From the NCBI GenBank assembly GCA_001596155.1, contig CP014771.1:992001-1056000 (forward strand): a stretch of DNA of 64,000 nt, written 5' to 3'. The position numbers were made by a program, and so were the translations under genes. Within the stretch, counting starts at the first letter, position 1. The number at the start of each line of letters is the position of its first letter. The DNA comes from Hymenobacter psoromatis (GTDB lineage Bacteria > Bacteroidota > Bacteroidia > Cytophagales > Hymenobacteraceae). Below are positions 36,972-46,505 of this stretch, one piece after another. Under the pieces are notes generated by a model. The model searched no databases and was not told the DNA's origin. It worked only from the letters and a program-made list of their open reading frames with translations.

Positions 36972-38441
36972 ATGCCCGTTCGCCACTACCCTACCCTGCT
37001 CACGTACCTGGAAGGCAACCGCCGCCGCACGCCCGAATTTGACGACGTGGCGCTGGAGCTGGTGGAAGGCGCCCTACCCCCCGATTTGGTGGGTACGCTG
37101 CTGCGCAACGGCAACGGCCACTTTGAGCAGCACGGTGTACTCTACGACCACCTCTTCGACGGCGATGGCATGGTGGCGCGCTTTCGCTTTGATGGCCAGC
37201 GCGTCACGTACCGCAACCGCTACGTGCGCACCGACGAGTTTGTGGCCGAGGAAGCCGCCGACCAGATGCTCTACCGCAGCTTCGGCACCAACCTGCCGGG
37301 CGGGCTGCGGGCCAACTTTGGTAAAACGCAGTTCAAAAACACCGCTAATACCAGCCTCATCGCGCACGGCGGCCACCTGCTGGCGCTGTGGGAAGGCGGC
37401 TGGCCCCACGCCATTAACCCCGAGTCGCTGGCCACGCTGGGGCGCTTCGACTACGGCGGGGTGCTGCGCAATCCGTTTGGCTGGCTCGACCGGCGCATTA
37501 CGCCCGAAATGCCCTTTTCAGCCCACCCCAAGGTACATCCGACCACCGGCGTGCTGCACAATTTCGGTACCGTGGCGGGCCGCAAGCACCGGCTGGTGCT
37601 ATATGAGGTGAGCCCGGCCGGCGCGGCGCGGGTGGCCCACGTGCTGCCGCTGGCCGACGCCCACTTTGCCCACGACTTCGTGCTGACGGCCAGCGGGCAC
37701 CAGATTTTCTTCCTCACGCCGGTGGCGTTCGATGTGTTTCGGGCCTTCGTGGGGCTGACCTCGCCGGCGGCCTCCATCAAGGTTGATACGGGCCAGCCGA
37801 CCCAGATTGTGGTGGTGGCCCCCGATGGCACGGTGCACCGGCTGCACACCGATTTTGGCTTCGCGTTCCACTTCGTGAATGGCTACCAGGACCCCGCCGA
37901 CGGCACGCTGGTGGTCGATGCGCTGCTGCTCGGCAACTACCCCGATTCGGCCAGCATAAAGGCATATCTGGCCGGCAACCTGCCCGACGACCAGCCGCAG
38001 GCGCGGTTCGTGCGCTTCCGCCTCGACCTGGCGGCTAGTACCGTAACCCGGCAGTCGTTGGGCGACTGCGAGGGCGAGTTGCCCGAGATTCACCCCGACC
38101 ACCTGGGCCAGCCCTACCGCTACACTTGGACCATCGGGCGGCCCGCCAGCTCGCCCCTACCCCTGCTCGACCACCTGCTTAAGCTCGATGTGCACACCGG
38201 CGAGGTTCGCCACGCCTCCGCACCCGGCACGCTGTGCAGCGAGCCCGTGGTGGTACCGCGCCCCGGCGCAACCCGCGAAGACGATGGCTACCTGGCCTAT
38301 CTGCGCTTCGACGCCACCACCAACACCACCGACCTGCTCGTGGCCGCCGCCGCCGACCTGCGCCCGCTGGCCCGGCTGCGGCTGCCGCACAATATTCCGC
38401 TGGGCTTTCACGGGCTGTGGCAGGGGGGGGTAGGGAAGTAA
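36972..38441 (+). CDS. Carotenoid cleavage oxygenase (RPE65 family)
   Basis: 489 residues. A non-heme iron propeller enzyme that cleaves carotenoids or related polyenes with O2. The four iron-binding His are visible: SAHPKVHP, DAHFAHDFVL, FAFHFVNGYQD and the C-terminal IPLGFHGLW. Second-shell acid in GELPEIHP. The N-terminal LLRNGNGHFEQHGVLYDHLFDGDGMV region is family-typical. Pigmented Bacteroidota make carotenoids; no synthesis genes are nearby. Confidence 0.92.
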   Translation: MPVRHYPTLLTYLEGNRRRTPEFDDVALELVEGALPPDLVGTLLRNGNGHFEQHGVLYDHLFDGDGMVARFRFDGQRVTYRNRYVRTDEFVAEEAADQMLYRSFGTNLPGGLRANFGKTQFKNTANTSLIAHGGHLLALWEGGWPHAINPESLATLGRFDYGGVLRNPFGWLDRRITPEMPFSAHPKVHPTTGVLHNFGTVAGRKHRLVLYEVSPAGAARVAHVLPLADAHFAHDFVLTASGHQIFFLTPVAFDVFRAFVGLTSPAASIKVDTGQPTQIVVVAPDGTVHRLHTDFGFAFHFVNGYQDPADGTLVVDALLLGNYPDSASIKAYLAGNLPDDQPQARFVRFRLDLAASTVTRQSLGDCEGELPEIHPDHLGQPYRYTWTIGRPASSPLPLLDHLLKLDVHTGEVRHASAPGTLCSEPVVVPRPGATREDDGYLAYLRFDATTNTTDLLVAAAADLRPLARLRLPHNIPLGFHGLWQGGVGK

Positions 38442-38461
38442 GGAGAAACAGTTTGCAAAAA

Positions 38462-38572
38462 AGAACGTCATTCCGAGCTTGCCGAGGAATCTCGCTCGCG
38501 CCGCCTGCGACCCGTTCAGGTATCGTTCCACGACGCGAGCGAGATTCCTCGGCAAGCTCGGAATGACGTTCT
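38462..38572. repeat. GTCATTCCGAGCTTGCC palindrome (family B)
   Basis: GAACGTCATTCCGAGCTTGC ... CTCGCTCGCG at left and CGCGAGCGAGATTCCTCGGC ... GGAATGACGTTC at right, around an unpaired centre. Between convergent genes. Confidence 0.9.
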
Positions 38573-38611
38573 GCTTACTCGGCTATTTATCCAAGCACTA
38601 CTTAAATTGAG

Positions 38612-40081
38612 CTACTTCCCAGCCAATTCAGTCAAATACACTTCCAGCATGGGGTAGCCGCCAGGGCCGATTTTGCTGCGGTCGGCCGCGTCTTTGGGGT
38701 TCAGCTGGTGGGCTGTTTCCCAGGCGTCGGGCAGGCCGTCGTGGTCGGTATCGGGGGGGGTAGGGCCAGCGGCCAGCACGGGCCAGGCGTGCTGCGACAC
38801 GCTGTAGGGCGTGCCGTGGGGATAGCCGCCCTGCACGTCGATAATGCGACCGGTGCGGGTGCGCACCTCGCGCACCATGCGCTGGTCGAGGGTGTCGCGC
38901 CGGGGGCAGCTGGCGCCAGCGCCGGCCAGCACAAGGTCGTAGGCTTGGGCGGCGGTCTGGGTCGTGACGGGGCCGAGGTCGAAGGGGGCAGTGACTTTGG
39001 AGAGAGCCGTGTCGGCCGGGATGCCCTCGTTCATCACCACGCCACGCCAGTTGTGGGCGGTCACTTCGGCGCTGGCATCCTGGTAGTTGCCGCTGAGGTA
39101 GAACTTGCCGTAGGGCAGCGGATTGTTGCCTTTGGTGAGCTTGTAGGGGTTCAGCAGGCGGGCGTGCACGGCGGGCTTGGTGCTGGGGCCGGCCTTGTAG
39201 TAATTGTTGACAATGTTGTAGTTACCGCCCTCACCAGCATACACGTTATTCTCGCCCCAGTCGTAGATGACGTTGTTGCGGAAGTCGCAGTTTTCGAAGC
39301 CCGCCGGGTGGGTGTAGCGGCTGCCGTTGAAGCGCGGCGTGCGGCTGTTGCAGTGCACAAACAGGTTGTGGTGCATGCTGGCGTGCTGCCCGCCCCAGAT
39401 GCCGCCGAAGCCGTGACGCTCATAGTCTTTGTCGCCTTCCTCAAAGTGATACGAGTAGTTGAGCGGCGGCCCGATGAGGTTCCAGCTGAGCGTGGTGCTG
39501 TCGCCCTCATACACCGAAAACGCCTCGTCGGTGCTCCAGCTCATTGAGCAGTGGTCGATGACGAGGCGGTGGTTGCGGTTGCCGCCGAAGGCATCGTCGC
39601 CGCCCGCGCCATCCTTAAAGCCCTGGTTCTGATTCTTATCACCCAGCCGAAACCGCAGGAACCGCACAATCACGTTGTTGGCGTGCACCGTCACGGGGTA
39701 GTCGGCCAGGCAGATGCCGCCGCCGGGGGCCGTCTGGCCCGCAATGGTCGTGTTGGCTTTGCTAAAACTCAGCGGCGCGAGCAGGTGAATGGTGCCCGCC
39801 ACCCGAAACACGATGGTGCGCGCCGGGGCCTTTTTCTCGCTCAGCTGCACGGCGTAGCGCAGGCTACCGGGCAGGTTATCGTCGCGCAAGTTGGTGACTT
39901 CGAGCACCGTAGTGGGCACGGCCGCCGTGCCGCGCCCGCCGCTGGTGAAGCGCCCAGCGCCCTCGGCGCCGGGGTAGGCCAGCAGCGGCGCGGGCGCGGG
40001 GGGCGCGCCCAGGCGCAGGGCCCAGCCGGAGGCCATCGTGGTCAGCAAAAACACGTGGCGCAGTCCAAAACCCAGCAGCAT
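38612..40081 (-). CDS. Pectate lyase-like secreted protein
   Basis: 489 residues from ATG 40081; a hydrophobic start (MLLGFGLRHVFLLTTMASGW) acts as signal peptide. The body is a right-handed beta-helix of the pectate lyase superfamily: AYPGAEGAGRFTSGGRGTA, TIVFRVAGTIHL, TIAGQTAPGGGICL, IDHCSMSWSTDE and HHNLFVHCNSRTPRFNGSRY. The C-terminus has DTDHDGLPDAWE, a calcium-binding thrombospondin-3-like loop. It probably cleaves pectin-like polysaccharide outside the cell. No T9SS tail is seen. Confidence 0.9.
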   Translation of the reverse strand: MLLGFGLRHVFLLTTMASGWALRLGAPPAPAPLLAYPGAEGAGRFTSGGRGTAAVPTTVLEVTNLRDDNLPGSLRYAVQLSEKKAPARTIVFRVAGTIHLLAPLSFSKANTTIAGQTAPGGGICLADYPVTVHANNVIVRFLRFRLGDKNQNQGFKDGAGGDDAFGGNRNHRLVIDHCSMSWSTDEAFSVYEGDSTTLSWNLIGPPLNYSYHFEEGDKDYERHGFGGIWGGQHASMHHNLFVHCNSRTPRFNGSRYTHPAGFENCDFRNNVIYDWGENNVYAGEGGNYNIVNNYYKAGPSTKPAVHARLLNPYKLTKGNNPLPYGKFYLSGNYQDASAEVTAHNWRGVVMNEGIPADTALSKVTAPFDLGPVTTQTAAQAYDLVLAGAGASCPRRDTLDQRMVREVRTRTGRIIDVQGGYPHGTPYSVSQHAWPVLAAGPTPPDTDHDGLPDAWETAHQLNPKDAADRSKIGPGGYPMLEVYLTELAGK

Positions 40082-40234
40082 ATAATTCAAAACAAAGAAG
40101 GTGGGAAGCAGCAGATAGACTGCAAATACGCCCCACTCGCTCCGCGAATGCGCCCATGCCCGCGCTTTTCTTTGCGCAATCGTTGTCGGCAACGTTGCCG
40201 AGCGGCCGCGTCGGTGCGCTACTTTTTTCTTCCC

Positions 40235-40885
40235 ATGCCTATCCCCGCCCCTACCCCGCGCGCGCTCCCTTTGCCGGCGCTCAGCTTCACGCTGGCGCTG
40301 GTGGCGCTGGCTGGCTACGTCGATGCCGTGAGCTACCTGCGGTTTGCGGGGCTGTTCGTGTCGTTTATGAGCGGCAACACGACGGCACTGGGCGTGGCCG
40401 TGGCTCATGAAAACTCCGCCAAGACTGGCGAGCTGATTGGCGTGGTGGCGTTGTTTGTGGCGGGCGTGGTGGGTGGCAGCCTGCTGCATCGCCGCGCCGG
40501 CCGGTGGGGCAACACCTTGATTCTGCTATTAATAGCTGCCTTGCTCTTGTTAGCCCACTTCCTACCCCCCGCCGCCATCGCCAGCCTCGTGCTGGCGATG
40601 GGCGCGCTCAACGCCAGCGTGCACCAGGTGGGGAGCGTCAAGGTCAGCCTCACCTTCGTGACGGGTACGCTCGTGCGCTTCGGCACCGGCCTGGCCGACT
40701 GGCTCAGCGGCGCGGCCCCGGCCCAGAACTGGCTGTGGCCCGTGGCGCTGTGGCTGGCGTTTGGGGCCGGGGCGCTGGGCGGCGGCGCGGCCTGGCTGCA
40801 CTGGCTGCCGGGCACCCTACCCCTCGCCGCCACCCTGAGCCTGACGCTGGCGGCGCTGGCGCGGCGCGTGGGCGGCGTGCGGTAG
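40235..40885 (+). CDS. YoaK/DUF1275 family membrane protein
   Basis: 216 residues from ATG 40235. Six predicted membrane helices and the family signature YVDAVSYLRFAGLFVSFMSGNTT, then VTGTLVRFGTGLADWL. Function unknown, possibly transport. Divergent from the pectate lyase. An open frame continues far upstream on this strand but is antisense to the lyase and is not coding. Confidence 0.92.
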   Translation: MPIPAPTPRALPLPALSFTLALVALAGYVDAVSYLRFAGLFVSFMSGNTTALGVAVAHENSAKTGELIGVVALFVAGVVGGSLLHRRAGRWGNTLILLLIAALLLLAHFLPPAAIASLVLAMGALNASVHQVGSVKVSLTFVTGTLVRFGTGLADWLSGAAPAQNWLWPVALWLAFGAGALGGGAAWLHWLPGTLPLAATLSLTLAALARRVGGVR

Positions 40886-40914
40886 CCGGGCGCTCCCTAC
40901 CCCCGCTCAAGCAA

Positions 40915-41005
40915 TCAAAGTGATGTAAGACATTAATGAATAAGTTGTTATCATGAGGCGTGTTGGCTACATTAATGAGGTTATCAAAGTAGAGGGAGGT
41001 GGCGA
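40915..41005 (-). pseudogene. 3' remnant of a DUF5916 paralogue
   Basis: The minus strand reads ATSLYFDNLINVANTPHDNN, then LFINVLHHFD. This aligns with the end of the intact DUF5916 protein ~1 kb away (ATPLYFDNLANVANTPHNNN, then LSVKVLYYLD at 41978-42058). DNA identity is about 70% by eye over ~90 bases. No stop-free gene surrounds it, so it is a decayed fragment. Confidence 0.8.
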
Positions 41006-41008
41006 GAC

Positions 41009-41824
41009 TTACTCAAAATCTCCCTTCAAGTAGATACCACCGTAGCCCACCCGCATATTATTTTGCTGAAAATCAGTGCCGTAATCACTAATATTTCCCG
41101 ATGACGACCGATAGTAAGGTATGTACGACGACGTGAGCAGGTAGATGGTACCGTTCGCGTCCTGCTCATATATCTCTAGACCGTAGCCCACGCCCGTGTA
41201 GCCCAAGCTGTTCCGGACGGTTGGCAACGTATAGGACTTCAGGGCCGGGTAGTTGATTATCAGGGGCGTAGGCAGCGCGAAAGTATAGGGCAAGCTAGCT
41301 TGCGTCAGCGTCACTTTCGGGCTTTGGTAGAGAATGGGCGCCTCGAAGCTGGGGTTGCCACTGGCAGGCCGGGGGTATTGCACGTTGTTCTCACCCAGGC
41401 GCACCACCACCCAATACGTCCCGTTCACTAGGTTATGCTGGGGCGAGTTCGCCTCGTCATTCAAGTTTTGGATGACTACCTGCTTAGCTACGCGTTCCAG
41501 CACGTGCACGCGCCGGGTGGCGGTGGCCGTTTGCTTAGTGGCATCCTGCACGGTAAGCGTGATAGTGTAGGTGCCCGGCTTCGCATAATGAAAGCGCGGC
41601 GCGGCGGTAGTCCGTACACTGTCATTGCCAAGCGTGTAGCGGTACGACGAGGCGCGCGCAGAGCGGTCGATGAGCTGCACGTCGTCGTAGGTGGCCACCG
41701 TTACTTCATTAGGGCTGCTGCCAGCAAAAGCAAAGTCGGCAGTGGGGGCCGGGCTGCTGGGGCTGGGGGCTTTCTGGCAGGCTGCCAGGGCCAGCAGGCC
41801 GAGGGCTAAGCAAAAAGTTTTCAT
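41009..41824 (-). CDS. PKD-domain lipoprotein
   Basis: 271 residues. Lipobox LAAC after MKTFCLALGLLALAACQK. Residues ~28-110 form one PKD domain (DFAFAGSS ... YRYTLGNDSVRTT ... HYAKPGTYTITLTVQDATKQTATATRRVHV). The rest is beta-rich (WVVVRLGENNVQYPRP, GYGLEIYEQDANGTIYLL) with no family recognised. It lies between a DUF5916 remnant and the intact DUF5916 gene, as though inserted between a duplicated pair. Confidence 0.82.
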   Translation of the reverse strand: MKTFCLALGLLALAACQKAPSPSSPAPTADFAFAGSSPNEVTVATYDDVQLIDRSARASSYRYTLGNDSVRTTAAPRFHYAKPGTYTITLTVQDATKQTATATRRVHVLERVAKQVVIQNLNDEANSPQHNLVNGTYWVVVRLGENNVQYPRPASGNPSFEAPILYQSPKVTLTQASLPYTFALPTPLIINYPALKSYTLPTVRNSLGYTGVGYGLEIYEQDANGTIYLLTSSYIPYYRSSSGNISDYGTDFQQNNMRVGYGGIYLKGDFE

Positions 41825-41936
41825 AAGCAGGAAGTATTAGGCGGGCGGCTATAGCAAGCCGGGCGCACCGAGCTGGCCGCCAGCTCAAATATAGCCTATT
41901 CGCCCACTCGCCACTAAGTCTCAGCCACAAAATTCC

Positions 41937-44531
41937 CTACCCCCTACCGCGGGACCGCAGGCTGAGGTAGTCGAGGTAGTACAAGACCTTAACAGACAGA
42001 TTGTTATTATGCGGGGTGTTGGCCACGTTGGCGAGGTTATCGAAGTAGAGGGGGGTAGCCGCGTTGCCGAGCAGGTATGAGGCGGTGGCATCTTTATACA
42101 CCAGGCTTACCTGCGAGCCGGGCGCAAACCACCACACCAAGGAGGCATCGACGTTGAAGGCATTGAAGCTAGTGTCGTGGCTGCGCTGGTAGCCGGGCAG
42201 CAGTTCTTCGACCCCGCCGGGGTGCAGGCGGGCAAAATCAAGGTAGTGCACCGTGCTCACGTAGTGCCGCACGCGCATCGTGAACGAGAGCCGGTTGGTG
42301 AAGGTGTAGTTGGTAGTCAGCGTGTTGGTGAACGTGGACACGCGGCGGCGGCCCAGCAGCACGTCGGGGCCCAGCAGGCTGCTGTAGAGCTGGTCGATGG
42401 GCTGGTTCAGGTCAAACCCATCGTTCACGTAACCTATCTGATTCACTTTCAGGCCATAATCAAACGTGTAGCGGAAGTTCAGCTTGTCGCTCACACGGTA
42501 GCGCGGGCTCAGGGTGAGGCCGAAGCCGTAGCGGCGCGGGCGCTCAAACCGGTCGTCGAGGGCGTAGGGCCGAATGCCGAGATTGACGTCGTAGGCCAGC
42601 TTCTTGCGGTAGTCCGACGACACGAACGTGCCCAGGTTGAAGCTGGTGGGCACCTGCACGAAGTAGCCGCCCAACGGCGCGGTGCGCGGCTCGTAATAGT
42701 CGTGCTTGGCCAGGTCGAGGTTCACGTTAAATCCCGTCGTTAAGAAGCTCTTGGTGAAGGTAGTATTGGCGCTGCCGTAGATGCCCGCGTCCTGGTAGAG
42801 CAGCGGCCGGAACAGCAGCGACTGGTACGCGCCCAGCGTGGTGGAGAGGTTATTGACTTTCCAGAAAGGCTGGTATTTATTGTAGTTCACGGTGGCCGAC
42901 TGGCTCACGTTGTTATTACCAAATAAAATCCCTAAGTCGTTGGGATTATAGGTATTCGACTCGATGCCGTGGTCCACGTTCCAGGTCCAGTTGCCCGAAA
43001 TCTTGCCGTAGTTGAGGTAGTACTTGTAGCCGTTCTGGTCGCTCACCGGCGTTTCGGAATACATATTCTGGCCGCGCCGCTGCGAGTAGTTGAGCTGGCC
43101 ATTGAAGGCATACTGGTTCTTTTTGTCCACAAAGCGGAAGAGGCCAGCCGTCACGTTGGCATCGTAGGCGGTGCCGGCGCGCGTCACGTTGGTGTTGATG
43201 AGCGACACGTAGGAATTGTGCGGCAGGCTCTGGTCGAGCACCAGGATGTTGTAGTTGGTCAGCGGCTGGGTCAATAGCTGGCGCTGGCGGCCGGTGGCCG
43301 AATCCTGCACCGTGGCGTAGCTGGCCGCCGACACGGCATTGAACACCCCGATACCCAGGCCCTTGCTGGTGCGCCCCGATACCTTGGTAGCGTTCAGCAG
43401 GCGCGTCACGCCGGGGTTTTGGTACAGAAATTCGCCCTTGCCCAGCTGCCCGGCCGCGTCGCCAAAGCCCAGCGGCTGGGCCCCTACCCGCCGCGAATAA
43501 AACAAGCCGCCCTTATTGAACAGCTCGGTGCCCTCGGTGAAAAACGGCCGGTTTTCCTGGTACTGCACCTCGAAGGGCGACAGGTTAAGCACCTGGTTAT
43601 CACTGATAGTCTGGCCAAAATCGGGTATCAGCGTGGCGTCCAGCGTGAAGCTCTCGTTGATGCCCCACTTGATATCGGCGCCAGCGTTGAAGCTGGTGCT
43701 CGTGTTGCGCTTGCCCTCCACGTTGTAGGGGTAGTGATTGGCGTAGGTGCTCACATAGGGCGTGAGGGAGAGGCGCAGCGGCGGGTGCAGGTTTTCGAGG
43801 TTACTGAGCTCACCCCACTGGTTCACGAAGCCATCGACGCTGGGCTGAATCGCGTTCCAGAAAAACTGCTGGTTGCTGGCCTTGCGCTGGCGCATAAAGT
43901 TGACGCCCCAGGTTTGCACCGGTGCCTGCGCAAAGCGAATGGCCGAGTACGGAATCCGGATTTCAACGCTCCAGCCCCGGCCGTCGGGCAGCGGGGCCAC
44001 GTGGCTTTCCCACACCGCGTTCCAGGCGCCGTCTTCGCCGTTGGCGGGCGAGTAGCGGGTGTCCATCTGCACGCCGGTGCTCATCACGAAGAACCCGTAG
44101 CCATTGAGATGGTCGCGATACGGGTCCAGAAACAGCGCGAAAAAGTAGGTGTTGCCCACGTTGTCGCGCTGCGTCAGCTCGCGCCTGATGCTGTCGGGCC
44201 GAATCTCTACCATCTTGGCACCCACGTACATGGCCGCGTCGTCGTAGAGCACGCGCACCTCGGTAGGCAGGCGCTCGGGCCGGCCGGGGCTGGGCCGCCG
44301 CTCCACAAACTGGCTGGCCACCGGGGCGCTGGCCCAGGCCGCATCGTCGAGCAGGCCGTCGAGTTTGAGGGGGGTAGCGGGGCGCTGGGCCGCCAGCTGG
44401 CGGCGCGCCCCGGCGGGCGCGGGCGGCGCGCCCGCCGGGCTTTTTTGGGCGGCTACCCGCGGGGGGCCGGCCAGATACAGGCAGCTAAGCAGCAGGCCCA
44501 AAAGCAGCTGCTTAGCTCGAAAAAATAACAT
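41937..44531 (-). CDS. DUF5916 outer-membrane protein with CBM9-like N-terminal domain
   Basis: 864 residues. Signal peptide (MLFFRAKQLLLGLLLSCLYLAG), then a CBM9-like domain (KLDGLLDDAAWASAPVASQF ... VRVLYDDAAMYVGAKM ... GYGFFVMSTGVQMD ... WSVEIRIPYSAIRF). The rest, from ~residue 255, is the DUF5916 beta-barrel-like domain (PYVSTYANHYPYN, DATLIPDFGQTISD, RPFFTEGTELF) rich in alternating aromatic strands. The family is outer-membrane located in Bacteroidota, function unknown. A ~90-bp remnant of a paralogue lies downstream. Confidence 0.9.
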   Translation of the reverse strand: MLFFRAKQLLLGLLLSCLYLAGPPRVAAQKSPAGAPPAPAGARRQLAAQRPATPLKLDGLLDDAAWASAPVASQFVERRPSPGRPERLPTEVRVLYDDAAMYVGAKMVEIRPDSIRRELTQRDNVGNTYFFALFLDPYRDHLNGYGFFVMSTGVQMDTRYSPANGEDGAWNAVWESHVAPLPDGRGWSVEIRIPYSAIRFAQAPVQTWGVNFMRQRKASNQQFFWNAIQPSVDGFVNQWGELSNLENLHPPLRLSLTPYVSTYANHYPYNVEGKRNTSTSFNAGADIKWGINESFTLDATLIPDFGQTISDNQVLNLSPFEVQYQENRPFFTEGTELFNKGGLFYSRRVGAQPLGFGDAAGQLGKGEFLYQNPGVTRLLNATKVSGRTSKGLGIGVFNAVSAASYATVQDSATGRQRQLLTQPLTNYNILVLDQSLPHNSYVSLINTNVTRAGTAYDANVTAGLFRFVDKKNQYAFNGQLNYSQRRGQNMYSETPVSDQNGYKYYLNYGKISGNWTWNVDHGIESNTYNPNDLGILFGNNNVSQSATVNYNKYQPFWKVNNLSTTLGAYQSLLFRPLLYQDAGIYGSANTTFTKSFLTTGFNVNLDLAKHDYYEPRTAPLGGYFVQVPTSFNLGTFVSSDYRKKLAYDVNLGIRPYALDDRFERPRRYGFGLTLSPRYRVSDKLNFRYTFDYGLKVNQIGYVNDGFDLNQPIDQLYSSLLGPDVLLGRRRVSTFTNTLTTNYTFTNRLSFTMRVRHYVSTVHYLDFARLHPGGVEELLPGYQRSHDTSFNAFNVDASLVWWFAPGSQVSLVYKDATASYLLGNAATPLYFDNLANVANTPHNNNLSVKVLYYLDYLSLRSRGRG

Positions 44532-44630
44532 GATGAGTAAATGAAGCAGGGATACAATCGGGCCATAGACGCCCGGCCGGGGCCGGCCGTTGTCTGGCTC
44601 CGCGACTATTTTTTTATTCTTGCGTAAGTC

Positions 44631-45500
44631 CTATTTATCCTTCCTGAAAAACACGTCGCCGCTCACCGATTCCAGCTTCACCAGCGGGCCGCTGCCGCTG
44701 CCGTAGCTGCCGTGCAGCTCGTAGCCCACGTAGCTGCGCTGCTTCAGGTTGCTGAAGCTCACGGCCGGGTCGGCGTACACCTCGCCCGTCACGGTGTGCA
44801 GGCTCAGTTCGGCGGCTTGGGCGGGCGGCCAGGTCAGGTCCACGTCGCCGCTCACCGATTTGGCTTCTATCGCGTTGCCGCTGAGGTTGTTCAGCTTCAC
44901 GTCGCCGCTCACGGTGCGCACCGTCACGGCGCCGGCGAGAGCGCTCAGCAGCAGGTCGCCGCTCACGGTTTTGGCCGCGATAGTCCCGCTCAGGCCGCTC
45001 AGGTCGATGTCGCCGCTGAGAGTGTTGATGCGCAGGGCCGCGCCGGCCGGCACGGTCACTTCGTAGTCGATTTTCAGGCAGTAGCTGTACTCGCCCTTGT
45101 GGTAGCTCACGGTGGGCCGCAGCCCGCCAGTTTTGCCTGAGCGGGTGTAGCCGCCATGCACGCCGCCGCCAGAATTATTGCGGCTACCCCCCTCGCAATC
45201 ACCCTCGTAGTGGCTTTCGCGCAGCTTGTCTTCGTCCAGCTTCTCCACGACGCTCAGCTCCGTCCCGTCTTTTTCCAGCACCAGGCTGTAGAGGTCATTC
45301 TGCTGGTTGTCATTAATGCTGACCCTGGCCTGCACGCTGAGGCTGGCCCCCGGCCGCACCCGGATGGTGTGGGCAAATTTCAGGTCCAGAAACACGCTCT
45401 GCCCGGCGGCCAGGGTAGCGGTTTGGGTTACGAGGCGCTGGGCCAGGGCCGGGCGCAGGCCGCTCAGCAGCAGCAGGGTAGCAAGTAGAAAGCGGTTCAT
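44631..45500 (-). CDS. DUF4097 beta-helix protein (distal gene of sigma cassette)
   Basis: 289 residues: signal peptide (MNRFLLATLLLLSGLRPALA), a head domain with a Gly/Ser-rich insert (GGSRNNSGGGVHGGYTRSG), then a ladder of short repeats NTLSGDID, KTVSGDLL, RTVSGDVKL, KSVSGDVDL, ESVSGDVFF typical of DUF4097. It is exported, probably to periplasm or surface. It lies downstream of a second DUF4097 gene and the sigma/anti-sigma pair on the same strand. Confidence 0.87.
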   Translation of the reverse strand: MNRFLLATLLLLSGLRPALAQRLVTQTATLAAGQSVFLDLKFAHTIRVRPGASLSVQARVSINDNQQNDLYSLVLEKDGTELSVVEKLDEDKLRESHYEGDCEGGSRNNSGGGVHGGYTRSGKTGGLRPTVSYHKGEYSYCLKIDYEVTVPAGAALRINTLSGDIDLSGLSGTIAAKTVSGDLLLSALAGAVTVRTVSGDVKLNNLSGNAIEAKSVSGDVDLTWPPAQAAELSLHTVTGEVYADPAVSFSNLKQRSYVGYELHGSYGSGSGPLVKLESVSGDVFFRKDK

Positions 45501-45557
45501 AGCAGTAAATTTTTGAGTTGCTGATTATTATATTCTTAGCGAAGTGGACTGCGAGCA

Positions 45558-45653
45558 AGAACGTCATTCCGAGCTTGCCGAGGAATCTCGCTCGCGGTCG
45601 TTCGGGCCTCGTTCACCGATGCGAGCGAGATTCCTCGGCAAGCTCGGAATGAC
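45558..45653. repeat. GTCATTCCGAGCTTGCC palindrome (family B)
   Basis: AACGTCATTCCGAGCTTGCC ... CTCGCTCGCG and CGAGCGAGATTCCTCGGCAA ... CTCGGAATGAC. It separates the two DUF4097 genes and might act as a processing or termination hairpin inside the cassette. Confidence 0.88.
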
Positions 45654-45674
45654 AGATGCCTTCAGCCAGGAACC

Positions 45675-46448
45675 CTATTTGGCTTTGCGCACGAAAATGT
45701 CGCCGCTGATGGTCTTGAGCGAGAAGGTGGCGCCGCCGCCGTTGGCGCGGCCTTCCACGGTTTGGCCGCCCACGTGGCGCAGGCCGTTGCCACCGCCCAG
45801 GTTGAGGTCGAAATCGGTGTAGATTTCGCCCGAAATCGAGCGCATCGACAAGCTCACCTTAGCCGAGGGGGGTAGGGTCACGTCCACGTCGCCGCTCACC
45901 GAAGCCACGGCGCTGGGCTGCGTAGGCGTGGCGCTAAACTGCACCTTAATGTTGCCACTGATGGTGTTGGCCACCACCGGGCCGCTCACGTTCAGCAGCC
46001 GGATATCCCCCGATTTGAGGCTCACCTCGATGCGGCCGGCCAGGTCGCGCAGCGTCAGGTCATCGGAGCCGCCCCAGGTGGCCTGCTCAAACGACACGTC
46101 GGTCTGGCGCGGCAGGCGCACCGTGTAGCGGTCGTCGCCGTGCGTGAGGCCCGTAATTCGAATGGTATTATTATCGCCCGGCACCACCGACACGCCCAGG
46201 CGGGTGTTGTCGCTGGCCCCGCCGCTATAAATGGCGCGCAGGCCATTGGCCAGGGCGGGCGGCGCATCGTAGTGGCCCGAGCCCCGAATCTGCAGCTCGT
46301 CACCGTCGTAGCCCTCCACCGTCACGTCGGAGCCGCGCATGTCGAACACCACCTTGCGGTTGGTCGAGCTGTTGAATTTCATTTTGAATTCCTGGGCGCG
46401 CAGGGCGGCCGGCAGAGCCAGCAGGAAGAAAAGAGCTATTTTTTTCAT
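45675..46448 (-). CDS. DUF4097 beta-helix protein
   Basis: 257 residues from ATG 46448. Signal peptide MKKIALFFLLALPAALRAQ; then FDMRGSDVTVEGYDGDELQI and a repeat ladder (VSLKSGDIRLLNV, NTISGNIKV, SVSGDVDVTLPPS, RSISGEIYTDFD, KTISGDIFV). Same family as the next gene but without the Gly-rich insert, so the two look like diverged duplicates. Probably a target of the upstream ECF sigma factor (inference). Confidence 0.88.
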   Translation of the reverse strand: MKKIALFFLLALPAALRAQEFKMKFNSSTNRKVVFDMRGSDVTVEGYDGDELQIRGSGHYDAPPALANGLRAIYSGGASDNTRLGVSVVPGDNNTIRITGLTHGDDRYTVRLPRQTDVSFEQATWGGSDDLTLRDLAGRIEVSLKSGDIRLLNVSGPVVANTISGNIKVQFSATPTQPSAVASVSGDVDVTLPPSAKVSLSMRSISGEIYTDFDLNLGGGNGLRHVGGQTVEGRANGGGATFSLKTISGDIFVRKAK

Positions 46449-46505
46449 GATAAAGTAAGAGCGAAGGAGAAATTTGAGTAGCAACGGCGGGGATGTAATA
46501 AGCAG

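Noticed and set aside
39551..40234. Upstream extension of the DUF1275 frame by 228 residues
   Set aside because: It is antisense to the pectate lyase. The DUF1275 family begins at ATG 40235.
43419..44528. Long open frame antisense to the DUF5916 gene
   Set aside because: Same cause: open frames opposite GC-rich coding DNA. No recognisable domains.
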